Below are positions 13,611-27,409 of a DNA stretch of 64,000 bases, piece by piece. The notes under the pieces were generated by a model that was not told the origin of the DNA, searched no databases, and was given only the letters and a program-made list of their open reading frames with translations. Source of the DNA: Siphonodentalium dalli (Eukaryota > Mollusca > Scaphopoda > Gadilida > Siphonodentaliidae); contig CP136069.1 of assembly GCA_032622095.1 (NCBI GenBank), positions 184,313,122 to 184,377,121 of the forward strand. The letters run 5' to 3'. Each line of letters opens with the position of its first letter. Position 1 is the stretch's first letter. Position numbers and translations under genes: made by a program.

Positions 13611-14234
13611 TGTAGTTCGTGTATTTATCGACCTAATCCTTTCGATTCAAGTATACATTACGTGTGGTTTCAAATAAGCAAACTCGGTTTAAATATAAAC
13701 ACTTACCATGCGACGTTCCTCTGAATAACTTAAATGCACGACAGACTTTCAGCGTGTTGTTCTGATACGTCTTTTGTATTGCTTGTGCAGTGATATAATT
13801 TATTATCAATTAGTAACATATCAGTAACAAAATATCATTGTGTTGTACCGGGCCCAGGAATCCGATAGTGTGTCCATATAAGAGTTATCTCTGCAAACTT
13901 GATAAACACTTGTTATCGACAGAAACACATAAACACTGAGTCTAATGTTACTGTTGTGATGATATGCTCATATTGCAAGACAAATCCATGATAACTGGAT
14001 CAACCCTTGTGAAGCTTATACGGACCAAACATATGTGTAGTTACAATAGCTTCAGGAACGGGTTTGCGGGGTGTCTACATTGAACAGTTCAACTGCACCC
14101 CACCCCCTGAACCAGACCAAATCTCCTAGTTATATTTGCACCCCAAATTGGATTCGGATTTATCAATAGGTAACTCAAGCTTACCACCGTTTGACATATT
14201 ATCATCCTTACGTTCTTTAGTCGTTGTAATTAAA
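13611..14234. other. Intergenic, nothing recognised
   Basis: No coding region, repeat or hairpin was identified between the two mobile elements. Confidence 0.4.
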
Positions 14235-14687
14235 TATATGTGACCCGCCATATCAAATCCAGTCGTAAGTCGGGATTTTTTTACCCTGTGCCAATACATT
14301 CTCTTATATATAGGTCGCCTCGCGTATATAAGAGAATGCATTGGCCTAACAATTTTTTATCATTTTTTTAAAATAAATGTTTCTTACAATTTTTAGGACA
14401 TAAAATAAAAAACATCCATTACCCTGCAGGGAGCCCCACACATATATAGAAGCATATAGATGAGTGTCGTCTGCTCATGTTTGTCTGGGGCTCTGTATGG
14501 GTGAAATTATAAAATTGTTAAAGAATACAAGAACAAATTATTAAAATTGAAAACAATTGTTAGGCCAATGCATTCTCTTCTATATGCGAGGCGATCTATG
14601 GTCGACTCGCATATATAAGAGAATGCATTGGCACAGGGTAAAAAAAATCACGACTTACGACTGGATTTGATATGGCGGTCACATATG
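14235..14687. mobile_element. Hairpin element with different terminal inverted repeats
   Basis: It has the same two internal palindromes as the TTAA-flanked MITEs (left about 14289-14344, with a shortened loop; right about 14564-14635), but the outer ends differ. The left edge reads CATATGTGACC-like then GCCATATCAAATCCAGTCGT, and the right edge is its inverse (ACGACTGGATTTGATATGGC then GGTCACATATG), giving terminal repeats of about 45 bp that continue directly into the hairpins. The piggyBac-type CCCTTTACCCAACA ends are absent. The spacer holds a further insertion at about 14405-14512 that folds through GAGCCCCA/TGGGGCTC. The superfamily is unassigned. Confidence 0.82.
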
Positions 14688-16050
14688 CCTATATAAGTGA
14701 GAAACAGAAATGGATTTTGATTTCAACGAAGAATTCATTTCCCGTGTGATTCTTCTTTACTTGTTGAAGACTATAAATTATAAAACTTTTGGAGGCGTTG
14801 TGTTCGCAGTTCCAAAGATAGCTATGTGCACTAGACATTGTACAGAGTGATGGTACACATGTTGGTGTTGTGGCATTAATCATGTCTATTTATTTAATGG
14901 TCATTTCCTAATCATTTGTTTAGCATTGGTATGATTACAAGATTTCTGGGCGCAGAACATTGATGAATAGTTTTCCCTCAGGAAATCTTCGGATTATTAT
15001 GTCAACAAACGACGATTGCTGGACTTATTATCTGAACAGTTCCTGTCATTAGTAATCCTCCTGTATATCCTCCGTTATATTATCTACCGTCTGCTTATAT
15101 TTCCTAAGCATACCTACCTATCAGTATATGTATACTTTCATAACGGAATGGGAAAATTCATTTAGTAAAGAACTTGTTAAGGGGCAAATGTACGTTTTGC
15201 ATAAATCCAGGCAAAAATTGCCAAAAAAGGGATGTTCTACAAAGAATTTATGTGGATTTATCTGCCAATTTATCATCTTCATACATAATCTACCATGCCA
15301 TTAAATTTACTGTTAATTAGCCATCAGTACTTAGGTGCATACGTTACATGAAATATCAACAACAATCAAACGAGTTAATATATGCAAAGAAAATAAGTTT
15401 CAGAAACTAACAACTCGTGTTACAGTGCGAAATATTTCTGGAACACCTGCTGCCAAAGTGGAGTGACCAGTGCGTGGATACTGTTAACTAGTCAATCAAA
15501 TGCGGCGAATTTAGGATGCCTTTTGATCGATTGATAACTTGATGTTTGCTGGACAGCCTGCATGTCAAGTTCAACGTTGGATAGTACTTTTCGTCGGCAA
15601 TGATTTCAATGACTTATCGTCTTTTATACTTATACATTATGGTAGTTCTCCTGTAAACTCTTGTTTCGACTAAGGAGATCCACCATAATTAGAAGGTATG
15701 AGTATAAAAGAAGGTAAAACGTTAATTCAAAATTTGATAAACATTAAGTAAATGAGGCTATACTTTACAACGGTTAGGATGTTCTTAACAAGTGTGTCAC
15801 AATAATAGCTGTTACTAAATTTCACAAGAGATTCATTCAGATTTTGAGAAATTCCATTTCCAAATACCATGTATGTTTGGCAAATGGTGCATCTTACCCT
15901 TAACACCATATCCTCAGCATAAATTAATTCAACCGATGTTCAATCAGCTTACTGGTCGAAAACTCCATGCAGGGTTTATCTTCCTTGATCACGTGACAAT
16001 AACGCTGCAACTGTTGCTATTTCACCCACAATTTCTGGACTTCGGCGATA
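14688..16050. other. Intergenic, no gene seen
   Basis: Short frames only. No motif, repeat array or RNA gene was recognised. Confidence 0.4.
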
Positions 16051-16051
16051 T

Positions 16052-16054
16052 TAA

Positions 16055-16085
<31 letters not shown>

Positions 16086-16618
16086 TATAGCATTTGTATA
16101 GCGCTTCGTCCCTGGTGTAACTCGAAGCGCATGGGACTATATATGCAGGTTATATACATGTACAGACATTAGAATATTTACTATCAATGGATACGGAGAA
16201 TGATGCAATGTTGCTATCTACGGCTAGTTGTGTGCGGGTAAATCTTGAACAGGTGCGTATTAAGTCGTTGCTTGAAGATGTCGATATAGTGCGAACGACG
16301 AACGTCGAGAGGGGTGGAGTTCCAGACACTTGGGGCGGCGTGTGTAAACAGACGACGTTCAATTTTCTTATATTTACCCATGTGAACACCCAGAAGCTGT
16401 TTTTCCTTTGAACGGAGGTTATCACGGCCTGGTACATACAACGTAAGAATGTCCGAGATATATGATGGTGCAGATGAATTAAAGTAACGATACCAGAACG
16501 TTGCTAACTTGAAATCAATTGGAGAGACATGGGTTGATTTCGGAACACGCACTACAATCCTCGCGGCTGAGTTATGTAGACGTTGCAGACGACTTAATTG
16601 TTCATGTGAACTTCCCAC
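16052..16618 (-). pseudogene. 3' end of a LINE (CR1/L2/Jockey-like) with (ATT)n tail
   Basis: On the minus strand a 134-residue frame (16618 to 16214) carries the usual ORF2 C-terminal signature: LQRLHNSAARIVVRVPKSTH, then APSYISDIL, a YVPGR.NLRS block, then SVWNSTPL and FKQRLNTHLF just before the stop. The segment normally lying between the PKSTH and APSYIS blocks is shorter than in typical elements. Downstream the sequence reads AAGCGCTATACAAATGC and then about ten ATT units (plus-strand AAT, 16054-16084), the classic microsatellite 3' tail of L2/CR1-like elements. The 5' part is missing, as expected of a truncated insertion. Confidence 0.9.
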
Positions 16619-16677
16619 GAAAAGCGCATTGCAATATAAGCGAACGGAGCCACACTATTTCGTGCAAGTGAGTTCTC

Positions 16678-17128
16678 TTAACCATTTACCCAACAAAGCG
16701 GTCAAAAACGCCCAAATAAAGCTTCAACACCTAAAATATCTTGGGTCTGTCTCAATAACACCATACAAATATGGATATCATTGGAACCGGCTCATTGACC
16801 ACATTGTGATGGTTACAGTTATGCCCTGTACCAATGCATTCTCTTATATACGCGAGTCGACCATATGTCGCCTCGCATATATAAGAGAATGCATTGGCCT
16901 AAAAAATTCTTTTTTACCATTTTTTCTTACATTCTTTAACAATTTTATAATTTTTTCTTACATTTTTTAACATTTTTTATAATAATTTTCTAAATTCTTT
17001 GACAATTTTATCATTTTTAATATGTGTTAAGCAATGCATTCTCTTATATATGCGAGGCGACATATGATCGACTCGCATATATAAGAGAATGTATTGGCAC
17101 AGGGCCGTTCTGTTGGGTAAAGGGTTCA
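16678..17128 (-). mobile_element. piggyBac-type MITE, double-hairpin family, copy 3
   Basis: Left TTAA (16678-16681) is followed by CCATTTACCCAACA, with one change from consensus. The right end is TGTTGGGTAAAGGG and TTCA (17125-17128). Two hairpins lie at about 16831-16898 and 17031-17099. The asymmetric segment is at the left, as in the copy at 13181. It sits about 60 bp upstream of the LINE 3' fragment frame. Confidence 0.88.
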
Positions 17129-17432
17129 TTAAGACTTATTATCTTTTAATTCAGACTTATTATATCTTAATTAAGATTTAAATATCTCCTAAATCAGACT
17201 TACGTTTCTCTTAATTAAGTCTTATATATCTCTTCATTAAGAGTTATGTATCTCTTAATTAACACTTAAGTATATCTTAATTAAGAGTTAAAACTTACAT
17301 AACTCTTAATTAAGACTTACGTATCTCTTAATTAACTCTTATGTGTCTCTTAATTAAGACTTATGTATCCCTTTATTCAATACCTACATATCTCTTAATT
17401 AAGCCTTACCTATCTCCTAATTAATACTTAGC
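17129..17432. repeat. TTAATTAA-rich ~22-bp tandem repeat
   Basis: About 13 imperfect copies of a ~22-bp unit of the form CTCTTAATTAAGACTTATGT. Most copies keep the TTAATTAA palindrome, and spacer words such as ACTTAC, AGTTAT and CACTTA vary. The array directly abuts the right end of the preceding MITE. Confidence 0.85.
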
Positions 17433-17617
17433 AAAGGTCAAGCAAAGCGTGGTGTAGGTTGGTCCAATGTCAAACTAAATATTGGCCCCACACACCCCAA
17501 TTAAATCTAACAAAGGGTGTTGTAGGGTTGTGGCCAATACATGCTTTAGCTACAACCCGCCCTGAACCATAATGGCCGCCGTCCAGAGGGGTTCAAATAG
17601 AACCACCATGCCATCTC

Positions 17618-18091
17618 GTGGCCCCATGGCGCACATGCGTTATGGATTGGAATAAATTGGATGAAAAAAAAGAAAGAAACATTCCACTCGATAGGTTCAA
17701 GAAAGCACTAGTAACTAAGCCATTAAAACCACCAACATATTTTTCATATGGTAAACGGCTATTAAACATCCTTCATTGTAAACTGAGGTGTGAATGTAGT
17801 AATCTACAAGCTGATAAACTTCAAAATTATATAGCAATTTCTACTACATGTAGGTGTGGAAATTCTGTAGAAAATGCTGTAGAAAATGCTTTCCACTATT
17901 TTTTTGAATGCCACCTACACTTTGAAGAAAGAATTACACTTCGTAATAATCTTCTGCGCTTTAATATACATTCAGTTAAGACACTAATATGTGGGGAACT
18001 TAAAACAATTAGAAAATGAACATATCTTTAAAGCTGTGCAAAATTACTTACGAGATACAACTCAAGAGGAAAATCCGACAAAGTTCTATTA
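17618..18091 (+). pseudogene. 3' end of a second LINE ORF2, frameshifted
   Basis: The plus-strand frame 17618-18019 reads WNKLDE, FKKALVTKPLKPPTYFSYGKR, LRCECSNLQ, then CRCG...FHYFFECHLHF...R. This matches the C-terminal CxCG-E-HYF-C zinc-knuckle-like tail common in CR1/Jockey-like ORF2 proteins. It ends at a stop at 18019, but the family tail (LENEHIFKAVQNYLRDTTQE) continues in another frame to 18091, so a single-base frameshift separates them. There is no endonuclease or RT upstream: a 5'-truncated dead copy. It is a different family from the element at 16052-16618. Confidence 0.85.
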
Positions 18092-21000
18092 AGACGCTCG
18101 CATCATTTGAATGCAAATTGTAAAAATGTTAACAATGCACCATGAGGTACATGTATCACATTTAAAACAGCTACTTGAAATCATTATTGAAATTATTTAG
18201 AAATTGTGGGGTGGTGAGACTATACAAACTATACTACAAATAATATACAATGATATACTGTATATATGTATACACTTGTAAATATGTTATACCTATTGTG
18301 TTGACAACCCAAATTATTATGTATCAGTGTTATAACGGCAATTGGGAGAAGGGGTTATGTATAAGTGGATCGCACTTGTCCTCCAATCCCAATGCCAATC
18401 TGTATTGTTATATACTTATTGGTAATAAATATGTTTAAACCAAGACCCGGTCCAGTGCATATCAAGACAGAAACTAACCATACAACCACTCATCACCACT
18501 TGGTCGATTGCTTTGCCGATTCTCGATAGGTATTACGCCCATCCCAGGTGAACAATTTCATGTGCTGCCTGGTGACACATAGATGTCCACACTTGGTTGA
18601 GGCCCAGGTTACAGGTCAGCCCACACGCACAATATGCATCCAGTACACGTACCACGTCCATACTTTATCAGTAGATGCTACAGTACCATTCCACGATCAT
18701 ACATACATAACAGGTTTATCCAGGTCATATTATTATTCCTCACAGGTAGCTCAATTACTATAGCATATGCAGGTTCAGTCATATTAATAATCGCACTAAT
18801 AGAAGTAATTTACGAGTATTCCATCACTGCTTTATGCAATACTTATTCCCGTAATATAGTGCGTACAGATTGTTCATGTTGTTGTCATAGCTTTGAATAT
18901 ACAATATTATTATGGTCATTGTGAAGAAATCATAGCATTTTATACTGGTCTCTACTGTTGTTAGGCTGGCCAACTCAGATGTATTTGGGTGCTGTATTTA
19001 TCATGCTCACAGTGTAAGTTATAATCTAGTCCGCCAGTTGGTAATGCTCAGGTAAATGCCAGGTATATAGACAGCCCAGATGTACTACGTCCATCAGCTT
19101 ACTCATGAATATTGCTGTCGTCATCCAGCTATGCGGTGTCGTCGATCCGGTCGCTGTACCACCCTATCCACTGCTCGTCAGATGTCTTGGTTGACATGTT
19201 ACTCATCCATTCAGAGATATCAGATATGGGCGTTGTTCTTCACAGTCAGTCCAGTTAATAACATGCATATGCTACCAATCCGATACAGACATGGGTATAC
19301 AGGTACCTACCAGCTGCCTATATGTAGATAGGTCACGTCGTGAACGAGGTAAAATATCACAGTTTCAGTTACCAATCCGATACAGATACAGGTATACTTA
19401 CCAACTGGCTTATGCATATTAATGATATGGTAATTATGTAGTGAGTTGACCAGTGGTCCATAGTGTGGCACTTCCTCAGTATAATTATAACGCTACCACT
19501 TGTAAATTGGGAAACAGTTAGTTTCACGTGTGGCATTGGGGTATATATTATATCAGGTTTCCGCTCGGCCTATTTAGGACATTTATATACATTTATCCCC
19601 CAGCACGCCACATTCCTATAACTTAATAAAAAGAACCCCACTATTGTAGCATGGTGTCGCCATTATAGTCGCTAACGTGATCTGAGTCATCTGACTCAAT
19701 GTATTACACATATTATCGCGTCATATATAAAACGATGGACACCGAAAAGATAGCTACGAATGTTATCGCCTGGCTACTTGTCCTTGTCTGATCGATGTCT
19801 TGTGTGATCAATGCCTTGTGTGATCGATGCCTTGTGACATATCACCCAATCGGCCATAATTCGCACATAAGTATTTATTGTATAAATATCAACGCTTTAA
19901 GATAATAAATTTAATTATTTTACAAGGTATCTTGCGGCCCGCAGCGGACACACATGGTATGTTTTGAGTCGAACTGTATGCAGTAACGGATGGTGACTTG
20001 CGTCTGATGGACGGAACACCGATTGCTACTAATGACATCACGTGGAACGTCAGAGAGCCGGGACCACAAGCCGGGACGTCATGCTGTGCAATGTGGAAGC
20101 GAGACGTCGCTCAGTTGTTAACATTCTTGCTTAACCATGTTAACTGCGCCGGACTGTTTCGACATGTCTGTGAATTCACATTCACGGCGTGAGTCTGATT
20201 GCTCGGCGATCCGACCGGATTTACACTACCTAACTCGTATTTAGATTTGTGCACTACTAATTTTCGCTCAGTTTTGAAATCGCGACCTTTAAATTCGTAC
20301 ACAGTGCTACGATAATTCAAAACTGATAAAAATATTTACGTAAACGTTTTGTATCAGTGGTGATGACGGTTTGAATTCAAAATCATTCATGAAGATGCAT
20401 GTGTTTATTCAAGACCGTTACGACGAAGATTTACATCGATATATATAACTGCATCATCATTTTGTTGTGAAGATTGTTTAAGTTTTGTTGTGAAGAAAAT
20501 TGAAAAAAAAATTATATTTAAATAGTACTTTAATACACAACCGCGTATAAATTAGTGGGCTGTTGACTTCTGTTGACTTCAGAAAAAATTCAACCCTGGC
20601 TGCATCTATTTTAAATATATGTTGGTTGACAAAATGTGTATTTATTACAGACTATGTAACATCAAAGATTTTACCATGATTTTATGGATAATGATGTTGA
20701 GATTGGTCGCAGCAAATGCAAATATAATGTCGATTCAGTCCAACCTTATGTAATGTGTGTAAGTGTTCGAAAAATAGTACTGCGCGAATTTAAATACAAG
20801 TGAGGTATTAAAATTTTAATGGTGTCAGATAGGAGCTACAATATTCGCTAACAAGGTGTACCGCGGAATACCCCCACTTCATTGAATTAAATTATAAGTG
20901 CTTTACAGAAAGAATCTAGGTGGGGGGACTTTAAACCACGTTATTCAATGTTATCGATAAACACTTCACGCTTCACTTTGTTTTTTTTTCTCCATATCAC

Positions 21001-22285
21001 TATACCATTAAATAAATATGTCACATCATGGAGATGAATATTTGTAAGTTGGATGACGTCGCGACATTTTAAAGCAATGTTGGTGCCCCTTACTTGGCCT
21101 CCATTCCTGACTTGAACAGCACCAAATTGGGAACTATAAACAACAACATTTGATTCATCATATCATGAAGCGGTTAATTTATCCTACTTTATCTGCGAAT
21201 GTGGTCAGGAAAACCCACCGAAAAACACAATTGACACCTGCTTTTCGAAACCAACATCTCCAACGCAGCTCGAATTATCGGAAATTTTTTCGAATTGAAC
21301 ATTGTGTACACAACCTGGACACATACCATATAATTTTCAAGTATAAAATAACATATATAAATGTTCAAATACACTATGATCTTGCTCAAATTTAGTAACG
21401 GACACAATATTTGCTTTTACTAATTTATAATGGCAATAAAGCTTTTTCGGTATATTTAATGTTCGATACGTGTTTTATTGAATTAATTTTTAATAACACT
21501 AAATATTTACGATATGCAAACAATGCATGGTGCCAATTTTCTATAATCTACATGATGATCATGCATTATATAAAAAGCTGGTTCTCAAATATATCTGTAC
21601 CATAGCCATATGATTCTATAACGTCAATAATAAAAAGCACTAAATATTTTAAAAAACAATTTTGGAGCTGACCCGGCCGACAAAGGCTTTGGCTAGCAAT
21701 TCTAGCATACACTCTAGAATTGTGTAACAAAAGGTACAGTGTGACCTCTATTCATTGGTCATGCACGATGCGATATTACATAGCTCACTCATTAATATCA
21801 CGAACGTATTATGCTTTATTTTTCGGCTGAATCCATTGTGGTGGGGGAGCACTCCTGGCGATTTGGTTCTCTGTCAAGTCTCGGGATTATGCATGAGGTG
21901 AGTTGGCTGCGAATATTTGTTGGGAGTGTTCTAGAACCTGAATATATCCACAATCAGGGACCTAATTTGAGATATCAGGAAATTAATGAAATTCCCGATA
22001 TAGTGTCCGATGAAAGATTTGCAATTGTTCTGTGATATATTTTGATTCATATGGTTGATCTGCGCATTGTATGTGATGTCCATGAAAGTAGAAACTCGCT
22101 TCAAAATGTTTTCTCTTTAATCACCCTAGGAATCACTGTTTGTCAAATATAATAATTAATAATATTAAATATAAGACTGTATACTATAGAAATACAAGTA
22201 AACATTTTGTGATCTGGATTGTCATTACGATATTACACAGTATGAATTTTCATGCCACACACACATTCGCCCATTCTGAGTTTAT
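18092..22285. other. Intergenic, no gene seen; minor short repeats
   Basis: No domain-bearing frames. Small features: three copies of a TGATCGATGCCTTGTG-like word at 19791-19846, and a duplicated ACCAATCCGATACAGA block near 19275 and 19371. Nothing suggests an RNA gene. Confidence 0.4.
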
Positions 22286-22289
22286 ACAC

Positions 22290-25200
22290 TGAAAAAAGCC
22301 CGTCGCTTGAACGGTCTGATACAGCGCAACATCGCTGCCAACCTGTGGCCGTTAAACATACGGTCAGGCCGTAGCATGTTCCTCGGTATAAAACCGTTAA
22401 GTAACTGGCAGACTGTAGCCAGCAACTGTCAGACCGTTGTATATTTTACGGTACCCGATAGTGTTATATTTAGATAAATATATAGATATATAGATATATA
22501 TTAGATAAATACTGTGCATATAGTGTACATATAGTGTACATATAGCATTTACAACTCTAATTATATACTAATCTAAAACATTGTCTCTATTTATACAATA
22601 AACAATATAGAAGAAGCAATAATTTGATTTAAATGTCACAATTTTGAGCGCAAGATGTCGCAATATTAAGCGCAAAATATTGAGATATTAAGCACAAAAT
22701 ATTGCAATAATACCACAAGCGACATGCTTATAAGCCAAAGATAGTTTGATAAGAACGTGCAACCAATAGTGCACTCCCGGTAAATTGTAATAACTTGACG
22801 ATAACATGGCGAATGATGACAATGTCGCATATCCACACGTTTCAATGAAAATTGATGAACACATGATGAATTGGTCCGTGTAATTGTAAAGTTGTACTTG
22901 TAAGTTGGAATTGTAGATATGTGATCATCCGGCACTGCACGGAGTCAGTTCATTGTTTACGGTGTTGTTGTTGACATTAAAGCTCTTGTGAATTACACTG
23001 GTGCGAACCTTACATGTATATCCTCTCTTGTAAATGTACTTGCATGTGCTTTGAAACAATTAGAACACTAGCTGTCAATTGGATTGAACAACAGGTCATT
23101 GTCAACATTCTAATAGTAATAGCTGCTCGTTGTTGTTATTATTGTCACTAATGGTTGACATCGAAGCTCGTGTTAATCGTACCTGTATCCTCTTGTGGCA
23201 GTAAATGTGCCAGTATTTTGATAGTCACAGCACTGTCAATTTAAACATGGGCACTGAGTCGAATGAAGTCAGGTTACAGCCGACCTCAGATCATGCCATG
23301 ATTGATTGGCATGAATCTCTACTCTCGAATTTAGTGGAAATTGTCAATGATTAAGCCGGTTTTCGCAGAATTTAAACTTGTCCGTTTATCAAAGGAACCG
23401 AAATCAGACCGTTTTAGCAACTGTCCACACTTGAAAAGGTAACATTTTCCCAAAAACAGTAGTTTGTATTTGGCTGCGATAAAATACTCAAAATGGCGAA
23501 TAAAATAGGTGAAAAAAGGGCTAAAGCGGGAACTTATACCAGGATTTGAGAATAACGTACTCAAGATAATACGGACCCGCATAACACAGAATGAATGCTG
23601 GATTAATAATACATATTAAATATCAGCAGAGTCAGATTCATTTATACTGTATGAAGTAATTACCGTATATAATATGGTGGCCGATAATATACTATTGAAT
23701 TTTGACGGCATGACCTTGAATCACGAAAATATTTAACTTAGACAATTTTCATGGTCACATACAATAACGGTAAACTATAAAACTGATGAACCGGTATGGA
23801 ACCGTCGATTATGACGATCCGAAACTGTCAAACCGACAGTATTTTTTAACAGTGTATAATCATATTCCGTATTATTGTATTGAAACGGTGGTGTATTCAG
23901 ATTGTTTTTATCTTTCCCCACTTACCAGAAAATGGGTGTTAGTTCCTCGAATATTCATTCAGGTCTAAGTGGCGGGGATTCCTCAGCAATTTTGGAGATA
24001 ACCACCCAATCTATAAATAGTTCGTTCACGAATAGCCAACCGGTGATAATCCGAATATGGGTTACGGGTGCGAGTAAACGGACATCGGATGTGTATCTAC
24101 AAGTTTTAACTCCTTCGCATAACGAGATGATGTAGGCATGACCATCTCAAACTAAAATATATTTTTTTCAAGTAGGGGGTGGTGGGTACATTGAGATAGG
24201 AAAGTAATTCTTTGGGCTGGTGTCTGCAAAATATGACTCCATACGGTATGACTGAATCTTACTCTGCTGATATTTAATATGTATATAATATCGGCATTCA
24301 TTCTGTGTTAATCGGGTCGGTACGTAGATTGATGAGTACGTAATTCTTATTCCGGGGTTAAGTGTCCGCTTTAGCACTACCGTACGATAATTTTTTCGAT
24401 ATTTTTTATTTGGCGTTGCATATTTAAGTGCAAACTATTGGGGTTTTTTGTGGAAACTGTTACCTTTTCCAATGTGGACAGTTGTTAAGACTGTCTGACT
24501 TCGGTTCCTTTGATAACCGGACAAATTTCAATTCTGCGAAAATCGGCTTAATTGTTGACAATTTCCACTAAATTAGAGAGCAGAGATTCATGCTGGCAAT
24601 CGATTCATGGCACGATCGGGGGTCTGACTTCATTCGACTCAGTGATGATGTTGAAATTGACAGTGTTGTAACTTAGTATCAAAACACTTTCACGTTTATT
24701 GCTACAAGAGGATACAGGTACAATTAACACAAGCTTCGATGTCAACCAATAGTGACAATACTAACAACAACGACTCAACGAGCAGCTATTACTATTAGAA
24801 TGTTGACAATCCAGTTGACAGTGATCGTTCTGAATCTGATTGTTTCAAAGCACATGCATGTACAATTACAAGAGATGATATACATGTACTGTATGCATCA
24901 TTGTAATTCATAAGAGCTTCAGTGTCAACAACAACACCGTAAACAATGAACTTACGCCACGCAGTGACGGATGATCACATATCTACAATTCCAACTTTAC
25001 AACTACACGGACCAATTCATCCTGTGTTCATCAATTTTCTTTGAAACGTGTGGATATGAGACATTGTCAGCATTCGCCATTTTATCGTCAAGTTATTACA
25101 ACAATTTACCGGGAGTACACTATTGGTTGGATGTTCTTATCAAACTATCTTTGGCTGACTCACTGATATTGATACTAAGTGGGTGTGATACCAGTATACA

Positions 25201-26660
25201 GTTTGATGCATCATGCTTTAACATTTCATGGAAAATGTGCGACTACAGGAGAAAGTTGTCGCACAGTTATTATGGGATCTGTTGTTGTCTTGGAGGTTCC
25301 AATACCAACTAGCTGTTATTGATAAACAGTACCAGTCAAAAGAAGTGGTATATTAAGCGCGTTATTTATGCGCACAATATCGAAATAATATTGGGAGTAG
25401 AAACGCTTATAAGCATGTCGCTTCTGGTATTATTGCAATATTTTGCGCTTAATATCTCAATATTTTGCACTTAATATTGCGACATCTTGCGCACAAAATT
25501 GTGACATTTAAATCAAATTATTGCTTCTTCTATATTGTTTATTGTATAAATAGAGACAATATTTTAGATATGTATATGATTATAGTTGTAAATGCTATAT
25601 GTACACTATATGTACACTATATGCACAGTATTTATCGAATATAAATATAACACTATCCGGTCAGTATGAAATTTAGCGTGCTTAGTATCGCAATATTTTG
25701 CGTTCAATATTGCAATAATAAGCGTGACCCATTTTTTGTAGTGTGCTATATTCATGCATTTTTCTAAATTAAGCACGCTCAATATCGCAAAAAGGTGCGT
25801 CTAAAAATACCACTTCTTCTGACTGGTACTGTATTGTCATGATGTATGGATTCACCTGTTAAAACAAAAACTGTGTTTACAAGTGACTGGACACTTTCAC
25901 GCCTTACATGTTACCAAAAAGTATGCCATTAAGATATTTTACTTTTACATGTACATAAATTGGAGTTTTAACTGTGAAACATGTAGCTTTGTTCTTTTTA
26001 TGGCTTAAAAGGGCATGCCAATTGATGTTTAGAATGGTCGAAATTAGTATTACTCGAATAGTGATGGGAGGGCTTATCAGCTATTATTAGTATCGTTTTT
26101 TATTTACAGCCATATTTATACAGTAGTTAGTGAAAGGCGAACACATTACGCGTGCGCACCCTTTTGCTGATTAAATTCTACGAGGCAGATAACAAGCTTG
26201 ATCCTCTGCAAACTGCAAAGTTTCATAAGTATTGTCTATCACTTTATGCATTGAGTATTTACATTTCACCAAAACTATGACCGTAACATAAGAACTAAGA
26301 TGTATTTTTCAGTTACGAATAATATTAGTTTCGACCATTCAAAAATATGAATCGTAATGATACCGGGAAATCATATTGTCACCATGGGAACCTGGCTAAT
26401 TCTATGGTAAATTAGCAAATTAAGAGCAAAATATTGGTGTTGACCTTTATTAGTTACCGTCTTGTTATTAATTAAACGGTGCTGAACCGTAAAAAATACA
26501 ACGGTCTGACAGTTATTGGTTACGGTCTGCCAGTTACTTAAACGGTTTTATACCGTGGAACATGCTACGGTCTGACCGTAAGTTTAACGGTCAAATGTTG
26601 GCAGCGATGTTGCGCGGTGTCATACCGTTAAAACGACGGTATCTTTTCTAACGTTGTACC
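22290..26660. mobile_element. Large foldback-type element, about 4.4 kb
   Basis: The outer ends are inverted copies: the left (22290-22445) contains CAACATCGCTGCCAACCTGT and the right (26470-26655) contains its inverse (TTGGCAGCGATGTTGCG), both dotted with ACGGT/ACCGT words. Inside is a second, much longer inverted repeat: a left arm of about 22455-23650 and a right arm of about 24225-25665, readable through TGTCACAATTTT/AAATTGTGACA, TATTGTTTATTGTATAAATA and GGATGATCACATATCTACAA in reverse. The spacer (23650-24225) carries another end-like sequence finishing TTTTTTAACAGTGTA (about 23855). No transposase was seen. The CACTG-like edges hint at a CACTA/EnSpm-type origin, which is tentative. Confidence 0.75.
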
Positions 26661-27409
26661 TGGAGTTTTGTTGCGAATATGCAAGGAATGTGCAGTAGGT
26701 AACTGAATAGATAACTTCTGTACAATTGCGTCAACCGAAGGATCGAGACCAATTCACAAACTGTGAATATATGGATGAAAAATTACGATTTCTGCACAAC
26801 TCCGGAAGGTAGAGTTTATCTGACCTAACGAGCGCATTAAGAGAAATTTACTTACTTGGCATATGTGAAATGTGGTAATTGCATTTTTTTCAAACGAAAA
26901 ATTGACGTCTCCGTTTTAGTGATAAATCACGGTGGGTGGTCTTCAGCCAATCAGATGATGGTATGCATAATAACAACATCAGTAGTAAAGTGCTATACAA
27001 CGATCTTTGGGACACGGTACGTGTGTGGCAATTCGCATAAAACAGTGTCGTGCTAAACATGTGTCGCGCTAAGATTCAGGGAAAGCCACTCCCCGTTTGG
27101 ATCCCCTTTCTAGAGCAATTTGCAGTTTATAATGCGAGATTGTATCATATTCTAGATCGTCCTAGCGCGACCCATGCCTGACACGTCGTATACAACAGCG
27201 TCAGGCCGCAGACGTGTTGACCCTTGGCAGTTGCCCGATACATTGAAGGCAACGGTGCGGTATACGTGCAGGTTCGCGTTTTACCTCGCATCACGACAAA
27301 CGCGTGCAATAACGTTAATATGTTCACACAACTGTGTTGTTCAATGTTTATTGTACATTCTGAATATTGTAGCTTGTGATATACTGAAAATTAGGTCGAC
27401 ATTTGTTAT
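26661..27409. other. Intergenic, nothing recognised
   Basis: Short frames without recognisable domains. Slightly more GC-rich around 27160-27310, but no homologous motif or repeat was seen. Confidence 0.4.

Noticed and set aside
16509-16970. 153-residue plus-strand frame
   Set aside because: It spans the antisense of the LINE 3' end and the left part of a MITE, so it is a chance frame.
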